Part shown: positions 22,536-33,290 of the stretch, one piece after another
How positions within the stretch are numbered: position 1 is the first letter of the stretch
How the letters are laid out: each line of letters opens with the position of its first letter
Origin: Forficula auricularia
Lineage: Eukaryota; Arthropoda; Insecta; Dermaptera; Forficulidae
NCBI GenBank assembly: GCA_024734495.1
Contig: JALMQS010000411.1
Span: 2,097,405 to 2,161,404, forward strand
Length of the DNA: 64,000 bases
Direction of reading: 5' to 3'
Notes under the pieces: generated by a model
The model's database searches: none
What the model was told of the DNA's origin: nothing
The model's input: the letters and a program-made list of their open reading frames with translations, nothing else
Program-made: the position numbers and the translations under genes

Positions 22536-22540
<5 letters not shown>
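21040..22540. other. AT-rich, nothing recognised
   Basis: No supported gene or element. Confidence 0.35.

Positions 22541-22600
<60 letters not shown>
22541..22600. repeat. (AT)n microsatellite
   Basis: About 30 uninterrupted AT dinucleotide units. Confidence 0.97.
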
Positions 22601-22605
<5 letters not shown>

Positions 22606-23027
22606 TGAAACGGAAATTGTCATCATTACATCGTTTGTTTTTTTATTTTGTATTCTCACATCTCATATAAGAAACATGTGTATGTTATACAAACAAGTTT
22701 AAAGGTTTTTGTGGTCACGAAAACTCAATAACAATTGAAAATAAATGAGCCCGATTTTTCATTGAAGATTAAATGTGAAAATGATAAACTCTTAATTGTT
22801 GCCGGGCAGATCTAGTATTGAATTCACTCAAAAAAGTTTTTTGCTCATTGTGCATATAAAATGTCTAAAACCTAGATAGAAATCATTTTCAATCATTTGT
22901 TGGGCCCGGCATTTCTATAAGACAGACAGGTAGATTAATCTATAAATGATTTAATTCAGGAAACATCAAAACCTCTATATCCAATGAAAACTCGAATTCC
23001 TATTTTTAATCGAACAATACTTTAAGA

Positions 23028-23967
23028 CAGGGCTGTCCAACCCGCGGGACACGGGCCGCATGCGGCCAGCACTGCAATGAAAGCGGCCCGACATAAAATT
23101 ATAAACTTCTTTTTGTAATTAATTAAATTAATTGAACCGTGTAAATTTGAATAATTTCCATGATTCAGCATACGAATTTTCGCAGTTCAATAAACTTCCT
23201 TGAAACATTAAGATTTTTGTGTACTTACTGAAAAACATATCAGATACAATCTGATATTTTTTTTAAATAAGAAGATATACTGAAAATCATCCCAAAAGTT
23301 TTCGAAGAATAAAAGGTGAGATTTTTCAATGTGAAAAAATATATTAAAATTTCGGAAAAAATAATAGCAATTGTGGCATATTTTGACTCCATTTTTATTA
23401 GATATAAATATTTTACCTGCAAACTTTCTGATTGAATGTATTTTCAATCAGAGATTGAACTGAAAGAAAAATTTAATAATGTCTCTTTATTAAAATTTTA
23501 TAAAAATTATCTAACCAGAAACAAATACTCGTGGCTTCACAATACTTATTCACTTTTTGAGAAATATGAATTTATATATATGTAGGTACCTAATGCTATT
23601 TTCAAGAATAAAATTCACTAAAAGCAAAGTTATAAGCTCAGCTTTCAGGTAAAAAACTAATTAAGTTTCGAATATTTAAAAACCATTCATCTCATCTTTA
23701 CATTTTCTAAAATATTTATTATTTTAGTAATAAAACTTTTGAAGTGCTAAATGATTTAAAAAACAATATTCTGAAGGAATAGAACTCATAGATTATTGTG
23801 CTATGACATTTTCGCTTGTCCGTCATTGTGGACTACATTGTTCTACATTATAACTATTCTTTTTTATTGAGAAATATCAATAGAATTAGTATATTTTATA
23901 TGCGGTCCGAAGCATTTGTTTTTTCATCAAATGCGGCCCGTGTAAGCCAAAAAGTTGGACACCCCTG
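23028..23967. mobile_element. hAT-like non-autonomous element, CAGGGCTGTCCAAC type
   Basis: The left end CAGGGCTGTCCAACCCGCGG and right end GTTGGACACCCCTG form the TIR. Subterminal GGGCCGCATGCGGCC and GCGGCCCGTG are also inverse. The flanks CTTTAAGA and CTTTAGTA agree at 6 of 8 positions, consistent with an aged target duplication. The interior is AT-rich without transposase. Confidence 0.8.
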
Positions 23968-24118
23968 CTTTAGTAGTTGAGTTGTTTATTGAAAGAGAAG
24001 TTCAAGCTCAAACCATCTAGATTGCAGATTTTTGTAGAGAAAATCTCATCAAAATGAACGACGTTTCGACATATAATATTTCTCAAATTTGGGTGGCAGC
24101 TTAAAAAGGTTAAGACTG

Positions 24119-24600
24119 GTTTACAATACGAGTTATTAAATGTTAATTTTAGTTAAGTATTTGAAAAAGTACTAGAAATCGAAATATTAATATTGAGATA
24201 ATTTATTTTTTTAACTGTGAAATAAATATATAAATAAAGAATGGGTAGAATAAAGAAAATTCAAAAAAGAATGGAAAAAATCTCACCTGGAAGAGGCGTG
24301 GGTGCGCGCAGAATTACTGGAGAGTCCATAACGGCGCGAGTCCTTGCTGGAAAGGGTTGATTTTGGCCCGGCGGGGTTCACAATTGAAGTCGCATGGGCT
24401 CAAGGAGATGGGGTCATGGTGGGGAGTGAACTTTGGACCCTGCAATAGAGAGTACTAGATATTGTACAAATACTTAAAAGTGAAAAGGGAAATCCTAAAA
24501 CTATCCAATTGAAAGATTTCTTCCAATTAGAGCAAACAGGTCTGAGCTTGTTTACGAACAAGTGGAAGCATGTATTCGAACCTTTCTCTATATACAATTA
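24119..24600 (-). repeat. duplicated segment carrying an exon-like unit (copy 1)
   Basis: About 480 bp are alignable with 40128-40570, including AT-rich flanks on both sides (TTTACAATACGAGTTATTAAATG-type phrase and TTCGAACC near the far end). Confidence 0.6.
24287..24439 (-). other. exon-like unit bounded by consensus splice sites (copy 1)
   Basis: Minus strand: acceptor CTCTATTGCAG precedes 24439 and donor CTTCCAG/GTGAGAT follows 24287. The enclosed 153 bp is GC-rich against AT-rich surroundings. The length is divisible by three, but every frame has a stop; one has only a single TGA and reads VNPAGPKSTLSSKDSRRYGL. The copy at 40303-40437 keeps both splice sites and the VNPxxPK phrase. It may be a decayed coding exon, a non-coding exon or an exonised repeat. 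Confidence 0.4.
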
Positions 24601-24761
24601 AATCTATTCTAATTCCTATATTATAAACAGGTTAAAATTGAGATAGCGCCTTGAAACTTGGGGGGATATTTTTTTATATTTATTTCGAACCATATGGGCC
24701 TCTGTTAAAATTCGAAAATACCAAAAATAAGGACCACCCTAATGAGCACCCATTCCCATAC

Positions 24762-25003
24762 ATGAGAACGATCGCAGAATAAGTCGATCGAAGCGTCGAA
24801 GTTGTAATTTATTATTTATTATTGTTCAATAAATAATTATAATTAATTATGTGTGATTTCACAAAAAATTCAAATTTTAATCAAATTAATCACAAAAATA
24901 AAAGCTTTAACTTAGTATTATTTTCATTTCATTTCATTTCACTAAAAATTCAAATTTTAATCAAATTAATCCCAAAAATAAAAGCTTTAACTTAAGTATT
25001 ATT
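24762..25003. repeat. CGATCGCAGAATAAGTCGATCGA repeat with internal direct duplication
   Basis: The opening phrase recurs at 45535 and 48150. Within this copy, TTCAAATTTTAATCAAATTAAT plus the following AAAATAAAAGCTTTAACTT occurs twice (24866 and 24946), separated by a CATTT short tandem. Confidence 0.6.
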
Positions 25004-25544
25004 GTTCCTTTTCCTCTGAAAAGTTGATATATTTAGTATTATTTTAAGAGGGTTCGGGACTGTTTATTATTTTTATAAGAAAATTCTCAAATTTTTACCA
25101 TCGAATCATTGATGTATTAAATATTTATTACCGAAATTTGAAGTTGATTCGTCTGTCCCATTACCGAGAAATAAATTGTCCTTTTAACATGGAAGTAAAT
25201 GGAGCGAACTGTTAAAATGGCTATAACTTCTATTTAAATTATACCATTTTCAAAAAATTTATACAGATCAATAATTCAACTTGTATGAATCGAATTATAC
25301 ATTTTTCAATAGATTTGACAGACTAGTTAATTAGTTATTCATAAATCTAAAAATAAAAAGTTATTTGCAGCCAACAGAATATAACAAAAGCACTAGTATA
25401 AAATTCCAACTCTATTTCTTGAAATCGTTTTTGTGTTAAATAAATGTTTTTAGAATGAGAAAAAAATTTTCTCAATATTTTTTTATTAATATTATCAAAA
25501 CAAAGAGTTGTATTCGAAATTAACCTAATTATTAACCATTTTTA

Positions 25545-26164
25545 CTTTACCTTACAGAGTATGGTCAAGTATTGTAATCGTGCATGAAAAAAGTGTTTTT
25601 TTCCTTCTTTTTTTCGAAATATCTCAAAAACGGCTGAAACTATTTTGATTAAAAAAATTGAGCGAAACCATGCCATTTTGCTCTACAAAAAAGCTCTAAT
25701 AAGTGAACATCGAAAAAATTATATTTCTCGAGATAATAATTGTTTTGTCAAAATGTCTGTTAGTCTGTCCGTTAGTTAGTCTGTCTGTTAGTCTGTGCGT
25801 TACCAAATTTTTGTGGACGAGCTACCTCAAAAACTAGTGTGAATATCGAAACCAAATTTCACACGTAGTTTTGGTCCATAGAGATTAAGGGCTGATTATA
25901 TTTTGGTGCATATCGACACAAAATTAAGGGGGGTGGAGGGGGGTATAGGCTAAAATCTAGGCCATTTGAGCAAACTCAACCAAAATTTTTATACATAATC
26001 AGTTGGGACCCCAGAAGTCTAAAAATGCAAAAACTAATCGCCCGAAATTGCAGGGGGGAGGGGTATAGAGTCAAAAAATGAAAATTTTGGCCATTTACCA
26101 ATTACTCGACCTTGGATTTACTTTTGTGATTGAGTTTCATAATCAGTGGGACACCAGAAGTCAT
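25545..26164 (+). repeat. interspersed repeat, CGTGCATGAAA family (copy 2)
   Basis: Parallel to 27093-27600 over most of its length (GTATTGTAATCGTGCATGAA, the TCTGTTAG/TCTGTCxG run, GTGGACGAGCTA, CCAGAAGT). It ends where mitochondrial-like sequence begins, so the atp6 insertion may have landed at or in this repeat. Confidence 0.65.
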
Positions 26165-26487
26165 ACGATTCATAAAACTGCACCCGTCCCCAGGGAACCC
26201 CACCTGTTTTGATGCCCTTTATAGTATGTATCGAAACCATTAGTAATATTATCCGGCCAGGAACTTTGGCGGTTCGATTGATGGCTAATATGGTTGCGGG
26301 TCACTTGTTGTTAACTTTATTGGGAAACACTGGTGCACTGATGGGGGACATTATGGTGGGAGGTTTGTTGGTGGTCCAAGTGGCTTTGTTGAGTTTGGAG
26401 TTGGCTGTGGCCATCATCCAGTCCTACGTGTTTGCGATTTTGAGAACGCTCTATTCCGCCTTAACTTACTTATGCCAGTGAAAGTAA
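26165..26487 (+). pseudogene. atp6: nuclear mitochondrial insertion (NUMT): C-terminal half of atp6
   Basis: The frame from 26191 reads [19 protein letters not shown], then [28 protein letters not shown] and IQSYVFAIL. This is the conserved C-terminal half of ATP synthase subunit a (the proton channel, including the essential Arg in LAVRL). An AGA codon gives ILRTLYS under the nuclear code but the family-typical ILSTLYS under the invertebrate mitochondrial code. The first stop, TGA (26479-26481), would be Trp in mitochondria, with TAA two codons later. One frameshift near 26183-26191 separates upstream HKTAPVP from QGTPP. There is no start, presequence or N-terminal half, so it is not a functional gene transfer. 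Confidence 0.9.
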
Positions 26488-27092
26488 AAATAGATGCGAA
26501 AACCCAGAGATATCAAACTGCCTTCTTATCTCTTGTGCCCAGTTAGGTGATTTTAATGTTTTTCTATGAGGAGGAAGAAGCACGACTAGAGAATTTAGGC
26601 TATCGTTGGATGCTGGGAGACGAGATTCGATGGGGTTAGAGATTCGGACTCTTTGTGTAGTTATAAATCCCATTCACCCTCACTTCTCCGCTCACATCAC
26701 TTTTTTAACCCACTGCTTGTGTCACATTGGTCTTTTGAAATCGTGGAGAATTTATATATGAGCCACTTTGTCTTTTTTCTTCTCTGTCTTTTGCACGCAT
26801 TCTTGCCTATTCTATTCCGAATTGAATAATTAAACGAAAATAGGGGGTTGGCAAAAGGAATAGAGATTCGCTTCCCACTTGGCAATTTATATGTAACATT
26901 ATCCTAATTCTATTTCGGGATTTTCATTCAGTAAGTTAAAAAGTTTTACCATCTTTACTCACAGTGAGATGAATTACCTTATTAATGTATTAGCTGCCAG
27001 TCCCAGAAAAAAGTAATAAGGTGTCCAAGTTTTACGTTAAAAAATTGACGTTTCTTTTTTTAATAGAGCATATGTAAATATATAATGTGCTT
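26488..27092. other. unassigned sequence between the NUMT and the next repeat
   Basis: Moderately GC-rich at first. A few codons (GYRWMLGDEIRWG near 26608) read openly but are not recognised. It could be more mitochondrial DNA or filler. Confidence 0.3.
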
Positions 27093-27600
27093 TTTACTTT
27101 ACCATACAGGATATGGTCATGTATTGTAATCGTGCATGAAAAAAGTGGTTTTTTCCTTCTTTTTTTTCAAAATATCTAAAAATGGCTGAAATTATTTTGA
27201 TTAAAAAAAATTGAGCAAAACCATGGCATTTCGCTCTACAAAAAAGCTCTAATAAGTGAACATCCAAAAAATTATATTTTTTGAGATAATAATTGTTTAG
27301 TCAAAATTTCTGTTAGTTAGTCTGTTTGTCTGGTTGTCTGTCCGTTAGTCTGTGCGTTACCAAATTTTTGTGGACGAGCTAGGTCAAAAACTTGATCAAA
27401 TTTCACATGTAGTTTTGGTCCATTGAGATTAAGAGCTGATTAGATATTGGTGCATATCCGCCCGAAATTAAGGGGTTGGAGGGGGGGGTTAAAAATTAAA
27501 AATCTAGGCCCTTTGAGCAAATTCAACCAAATTTTGTATATATAATCAGTGGGACCCCAGAAGTATAAAAATGCAAAAACTAACCCCCCTACATGATTAT
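27093..27600 (+). repeat. interspersed repeat, CGTGCATGAAA family (copy 3)
   Basis: Direct copy of 25545-26164 over most of its length, ending at the phrase GGGACCCCAGAAGTATAAAA. Confidence 0.65.
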
Positions 27601-27925
27601 AAATAATTTAAGGGCCCAGGTTGTTAGATAAAGACAAGTGGATGGCTACATCAGAACACGTCAGCTTATTTTTATCGCTGAACATAGAAAATTAAAAATT
27701 TATTTTTCCCGGGAGTAGCAGAAAATGATTTTAATAGAAAAATCCCTAAGTGTCTTCTACTTAATCCGAGATGTTATGGATAATTTTTATTAAATTGAAA
27801 ATATTTAGTTTTCCGAAATCAGAATAATTGTAGATTCATAAGGAGAGATCAATAAGTTTGTCCTCTACTTGGTGCAAATAAACATAGACAATTATACATA
27901 TATATATAACTAGTATAAATAAGTT

Positions 27926-28040
27926 ATTTGTTAGAGACTATAGTTTCGAAGTAAAGTAAAGAAAATTTTGAAAATTTTTAAAAATTTTAAATATAAAATT
28001 TTAAAAAGTTTTGAAAAATTTTCTTTACTTTATTTAAAAT
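27926..28040. repeat. AT-rich palindrome with hammerhead-like remnant
   Basis: GAGACTATAGTTTCGAAG (27933-27951) matches the arm of the 30078-30441 palindrome. It is followed by a local palindrome based on TAAAGTAAAGAAAATTTTGA and its inverse. Confidence 0.45.
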
Positions 28041-28377
28041 ATTTCACCAAGAACCTACGCCATTCTTCCTTAACAAAATAGTTTTGAAAGTTTGACCTTC
28101 AAATCAGGTTTTTAATTAGAAAATTTTGGACTTTCTAGCTTCAGACTTAGGGCAAAAATAATATATTTTTAATTATTTTTTGAGCTTTGGGAAAAACAAA
28201 AAGAAACAAATAGATGTGCATTTATTTGGTGTATTTCTAATTGTGCAGAAAAAATTAGCATTTTTGCTTATTTTTCAAAATATCTCATAAAGAGTTAAAA
28301 ATATTTTGAAACAAAAATAATCGAAATCAAGATGTTAAATCCTAAAGCTTTCTAAAAATGATGATTTGAGATAAATA

Positions 28378-29603
28378 CAGTGGAACCTCGGTATACGTCT
28401 GCTCTGGACACGTCCAATTCCGAATACGTCCTGTTTGGGCGTGATGAAATTTCGCCAATATACGACATCATTTTGTTTTGTGAATTTTGTGTCATTTTTA
28501 AATAATTATCTCAGAAGAAATATTAAATTAATTATATTCGGATTATATTCGGAGTTGATTACTTATTAAATGACTTATCATAGAAATAAGGATATCATAT
28601 AACAAAATATAACAGCAAAACAGGAGACAATAACAAAGTTTATTTCGTTTGATTTGTTAATTTAGAATCTATCATTAGGTTGCATTTATGTTTTACAAAT
28701 TAATTATAACAAAGTTCATCGGAAAGATTTTTAATAAAACACAAACCAGCTGAGCGTAGCGAAAAGAGACAGAAAACGAAAATAAAGTAAAAACAAAGCA
28801 CCAGAATGTCAGGTTTTATTGCAGGTGGACTCCTCTAACATAGAATAAAATATCATGTTTTTGTATTTTAGCATTAAGCAGAGTTTAAATGTAAAAATCT
28901 ATAATAAAATCTCATTTTTTATTTCTGTTTAAACAGTGTTTAAATTATTTTACAATCCCATTAATGTAGGTATCCCATGGTCCCAAATTAGCCTTGGTTT
29001 GAAAAAATAAAATTGTTTCGAAGAATATCCACTCAAATAACTCGCTTAAGAATAGGCCAATCCCTCACTCCCGCCTATTTAACAAAATTGGCGTGAGAGA
29101 GGATCCATTCTGCAACTGTAATTATTCATTTTATGGAGATATCAACCATATATTTGGGACCCAATGGAAATGTGGAAAAAATCAACCGTTTCTATTAACA
29201 TGAACATTTTACCCTCCTTCGAAAATCACAAAATAAAATTATCAAATAAGATTTTAAAACATATTTTGGCAATCGGACCTCTAACTAAATATGACTAAAA
29301 CTACAGATCAAATAATACGATTAAATAACTAAAATTATCATGAAATACAAAATTATAATAATCATGTTAAATTGACTAAAAAAGCCAAAAAAATACTTAT
29401 GTGGTGTCTAAATGGGTTATGTTCTTGAGGGCAATAAATTAAATTAAAAAAAAGGTATAATATCAATAGAAGTTTTTTTAACATGAGAACGGATTAATCA
29501 TGTTCACATTACTTCTTCTGGAAAAGGTTGGTTTGGCATACGTCCTATTCGGAATAATCCAGACATCAGGAACGGATTAAGATCGTATACCGAGGTTCTA
29601 ATG
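28378..29603. mobile_element. pogo/Tigger-like DNA transposon, non-autonomous
   Basis: CAGTGGAACCTCGGTATACG at the left and the inverse of CATTAGAACCTCGGTATACG at the right are flanked by TA (28376-28377, 29604-29605). This terminal sequence and the TA duplication are typical of the pogo/Tigger branch of Tc1/mariner. No transposase is seen; part of the interior is LINE-derived. Confidence 0.85.
28975..29455 (+). pseudogene. LINE ORF2 C-terminal fragment inside the pogo-like element
   Basis: The frame at 29051-29160 reads NRPIPHSRLFNKIG then VREDPFCNCNYSF...GDINHIF, matching the Cys/His knuckle seen after the RT/RNase H of many LINE ORF2 proteins (C-x-C followed by H). A few stops later, the sequence ends in GGGCAATAAATTAAATT and an A-run (about 29448). 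It is a 5'-truncated retroposon and not part of the DNA transposon. Subfamily unclear. Confidence 0.5.
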
Positions 29604-29709
29604 TACCATATAATTTTATTTGTTTTAATTTCAATTAAACAAAGTTTCAATATCAACCAAAATCTATCATAGAATGAAATCCCACGGCGCTAAATTGGAT
29701 GCTCTAGTA

Positions 29710-30060
29710 CAGTGTTTTTCTCAACCTTTTTTGGTTGACGGCACACTGAAAATATCTGGATCAATTGCCGCACACCTAAATATAAAAAAAATGAAGTAAT
29801 TACAAATAATATTTCAAAGTCACAAAACACATGCAATTTTAATTATTTGTCAAAAACGCTGCTCTAAACAGTTCTCAGCATTGAAAATATAAAAATTTTG
29901 CTACAGAACAAACGTTCTAAGACGAGATTTCTTTTTATGAATTTAATATTTCTATTGAATGATAAAAATGAAGAAAAAAGTAAAAGATTTTTCACGACGC
30001 AGTACATCCGCCAGTTAGAACAAGTATTTTTTCACATTATTGTCTGAATTTTAGTTGAAG
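29710..30060. mobile_element. left part of a hAT-like element (CAGTGTTTxTCAACC type)
   Basis: CAGTGTTTTTCTCAACC and roughly 140 further bases align with the complete copy at 30835-31059. No right end was found, and the palindrome begins soon after. Confidence 0.5.
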
Positions 30061-30146
30061 TTGAATTAAATATTTTCTTTTAGGTTAAAAATAAAATAAA
30101 ATGAGAGAGTCTTCTGTTTTTTAAATAAAATAATTTTTAATTATTT

Positions 30147-30190
30147 CTAGAGACTATAGTTTCGAAGGCATTGCTTTCATCATCAGTCTA
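30147..30190 (-). ncRNA. candidate hammerhead ribozyme, left arm of palindrome
   Basis: Minus strand: CTGATGA (30186-30180), extra T, stem II GAAAGC/GCCTTC with one A.C mismatch, GAAA (30163-30160), palindromic stem III ACTATAGT, cleavage C, and stem I TAGA/TCTA. Confidence 0.45.
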
Positions 30191-30328
30191 TCACAAATAT
30201 TTCAAATTAGTTACAAATTAAGATTTATATATTGAAAATTTTGAAAAATATATAATAATTATATTATATATTTTTCAAAATTTTCAATATATAAATCTTA
30301 ATTTGTAACTAATTTGAAATATTTGTGA

Positions 30329-30372
30329 TAGACTGATGATGAAGGCAATGCCTTCGAAACTATAGTCTCTAG
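30329..30372 (+). ncRNA. candidate hammerhead ribozyme, right arm of palindrome
   Basis: Stem I TAGA (30329-30332) with TCTA (30368-30371). CTGATGA 30333-30339, extra T30340, stem II GAAGGC/GCCTTC (30341-30346, 30350-30355) with a 3-nt loop, GAAA 30356-30359. Stem III palindrome ACTATAGT (30359-30366) and C30367 gives a GUC cleavage triplet. Every conserved core nucleotide is present; only the extra T departs from the consensus. Confidence 0.55.
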
Positions 30373-30834
30373 AAATAATTAAAAATTATTTTATTTAAAA
30401 AACAGAAGACTCTCTCATTTTATTTTATTTTTAACCTAAAATAAAAACAATTCTGTTACCATCGACAGTGAAATCTTTTATTCAACTAATAAATATTTTC
30501 TCTCTATAACGAGTATAATTTTGATCCAAGAACAAAAGGCCATCCCTGGAATAATAGAAATTAAAAATTAAATCTTTAATAGTCTGAACAGGTCTTGACT
30601 TGTTTGGCATCCTTACATTTCCTTCGCTATAAAAGGAAAAAAAGGTAGATAATTCTATCCACACCCTTTTTAGTTATTTTCCTTGATCAGATTCTAATGA
30701 AAGAATCACCCCCCCCCCCCGCAAATTTATTAATTAATAAAAAAAGTGAAAAATTTTCCAAGATTCGGGTCGCTAGATATGGTATAGTAATTTTTGCTTT
30801 TTGCTTTTTTGGACCGGAACTATTAAAGCTAGAG

Positions 30835-31059
30835 CAGTGTTCGTGTTCCTCAACCTCTTTTGGTTGTGGGCACACTAAAAATATATGGAATCATTTGCGA
30901 CAGACCTGAATATAAAAAAAATGTAAAAGTTGTATGATACAAAAAAAATATATTGAAGTAATTACAAATACTATTTCAAAGTTACAAAACCCATGCAATT
31001 ATAATTACCTTCGCGGAACATTTGACAATCTCTAGGGGCACACAGGTTGAGAAACACTG
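30835..31059. mobile_element. hAT-like MITE (225 bp)
   Basis: The left end CAGTGTTCGTGTTCCTCAACC and the right end GGTTGAGAAACACTG form the TIR. GGGCACAC phrases are subterminal at both ends. No convincing target duplication. Same family as 29710. Confidence 0.65.
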
Positions 31060-31067
31060 CTCTATCA

Positions 31068-32895
31068 TCTAGCTGATCAATTAATTGGGTCATCTCTATA
31101 AATCCAAGAAAACAAAAATTCATATTTATTTTCATCAGCAGAGGACACACTTTTTGATTCATTCCTATAATATCAGCTGATAGTCTGCTACTATTCTAGA
31201 AAAATATTTTAAACTCTCTGAGTTTGCGGGTGATGGAAATTTAAAGATTTAAATAATTATATGAAATTTTTAATCTTGTAATACTTTCAGCAATTTACAA
31301 AGTAAATCTAAATTTCTCCCTTTTAATGTAAAATGCTCTTTTATAATTGAAATTATCTACATTAGTTGAAAATGTTTTCCAATATACTAGTACATATATT
31401 TTTTTCAATTGTAAAAATATATATTTAAATATATGGTTGAGTAGTTATGACTGTATCTGAATGTGTGTTTACATTTGTGTAAAGTATTCAATTCCATTCA
31501 ATTATTTATACTTTGGTGCACATCACTAAAAAAATCCACCATCTGGCCTTTTCAATTAAGTGAATTTATTTTGTAAAAAAAGGATAGTCCCGTTTTTTTT
31601 GTTTTTTTATTTTTTTTTCAAATTTTCTATTTTGATATAAACGAATAATATTATTAAAGTTAGATTGAATTTGAATAAATATTAATAAAATTAAGCCCAT
31701 GAAATAATTTTATTATAAATAGTTAATCTCCTTTTTCTGTACCTTCATTTATACTCATACCTATTTCGTATAGCTTGATTACATCGTAGAGATTTATTCA
31801 GTAGGTATATTAGGGTGTTTCATTTTAGGGCAACATTTTTTTTTCTGTCCAAGTTGAGAACCTGATAATTTAAAAAAAAAATATTCTCCCTAAAAAAAAT
31901 TCTAAGTCAATTTTTAGGGGCTTAACTCATCGAAAAAATTTCCCGTTTAAATAACATGGGATATTTTTTTCGGTTTCAACATGATTTTTCGGTATTTAAA
32001 TTTTTTTTTTTGGAAAAAAAATTACCATTAAGCTTTTTTAGAGGATAAAATTTGCTACATAAAAGTTTATTAGGCTCGAGTGTGTACGCCCAATTAGTAA
32101 TTCTCAAGTTTCGGAACATTAATCAAGCAATGAAATTTTATAATAACTCTTAAGCTCACTCCCGTAACTGATGAAATGACGATGAGACGGTTCTAGAAAA
32201 CGCGACCAAACCAGATAGTATAGTGTTAAATAGAAAGAAGAGGAAAAAACATCACTCATACAAATTACCAAGGATTAGAATCATTTTAACAGATTTCATA
32301 TAAAAAATACCAAATTCGATTCTCTCCTCCCACCTACATCACACCACCTATTTTCGAAACGAGCTAAGAAGAGGAGAGTTTTGAATTAGTTTAAATTATA
32401 TTACGACGGAAAACCGATTAGTTACATCATAGTCTAGAGGTCTAGACGATCTTTTGAAATACAGTGAAATATTCAAGAATCTCCATGCCCCTGCTGAAAA
32501 TGGGAAACCCTGTCGAGTGAACATAGCTAGCCCTACGACATAGCTCCTATAAGATTCTCACCCTAACCATCAGATCACAGCATATGTCCTGTACCATCGT
32601 TTTCCAAATGAAAGATTATACAATGGTCTTTCAAAAAATATTGAAAACACACACACATTCAGATAGAGGACGTGACCTATCTCTCTTTAACTGATGCAAA
32701 TGCATGACCCCTCTCGATAGCTGGAAAATCCTAATATGCCTGCCTAAGTCCGGGCAACCCTAAGCCGGCACATTCGAGTACCTGAGGGTTCCTTAATCTC
32801 TCAAATCAATGAGACATGGCTACTGCTTATCACCTGTTGAGGACCGTTGGCTAAGATTATTCTAGATTTATTGCGATAAACATATTTCAGGTTGT
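31068..32895. other. AT-rich sequence with one MITE end
   Basis: TATTAGGGTGTTTCATTTTA at 31807 and AAATAACATGGGAT at 31953 resemble the 58067-58689 MITE, but no inverse end was found. A slightly GC-richer part (32160-32830) contains no supported exon. Confidence 0.35.
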
Positions 32896-33290
32896 CAGTG
32901 GCGTGTGATCCATAGATACTGTGGATTCGGCGCATCCCTAAAATTTTAAACATTTCGAGTATTTTCATAAATATCGAATTCAAAATTTCAGGAGATCTTT
33001 AAATTTTTAAATTATTATCCGTTGTTTCAAATATTTCTATAAAAAATATTTTTTGTTTTGAAAAGTATATTGGTTCTCGAACGAAATGAAATAAAATTGT
33101 TGCATAGTTTCAAGGGGCAATTAAAATGATTTTTCCGAAAAGTGTGCGGATAGAATGTTTGAAGTCGCTAGTATATCTTCCAGTTCAAGCATGTCAAAGA
33201 CAATTTCAGACGAGTTTTAGTCGAATAAAAATTGTACTCGCTGAGGAAGTATTAAAATAGTAATAATATAAAAAAGGAATAAATAAAGAT

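Larger units (their letters stand above)
30078..30441. repeat. 364-bp near-perfect palindrome with a hammerhead-like motif in each arm
   Basis: The two arms (30078-30255 and 30265-30441) are reverse complements with very few differences, one of them in stem II (AAAG against AAGG). Each arm contains CTGATGATG, a hairpin and GAAACTATAGTC, reading outward from the centre. No ORF. Confidence 0.85.

Noticed and set aside
22514..22702. ORF with a long Tyr-Ile repeat
   Set aside because: It translates the (AT)n microsatellite.
26470..26885. Minus-strand ORFs after the atp6 insertion
   Set aside because: No recognisable domains or splice signals; likely chance frames in moderately GC-rich DNA.
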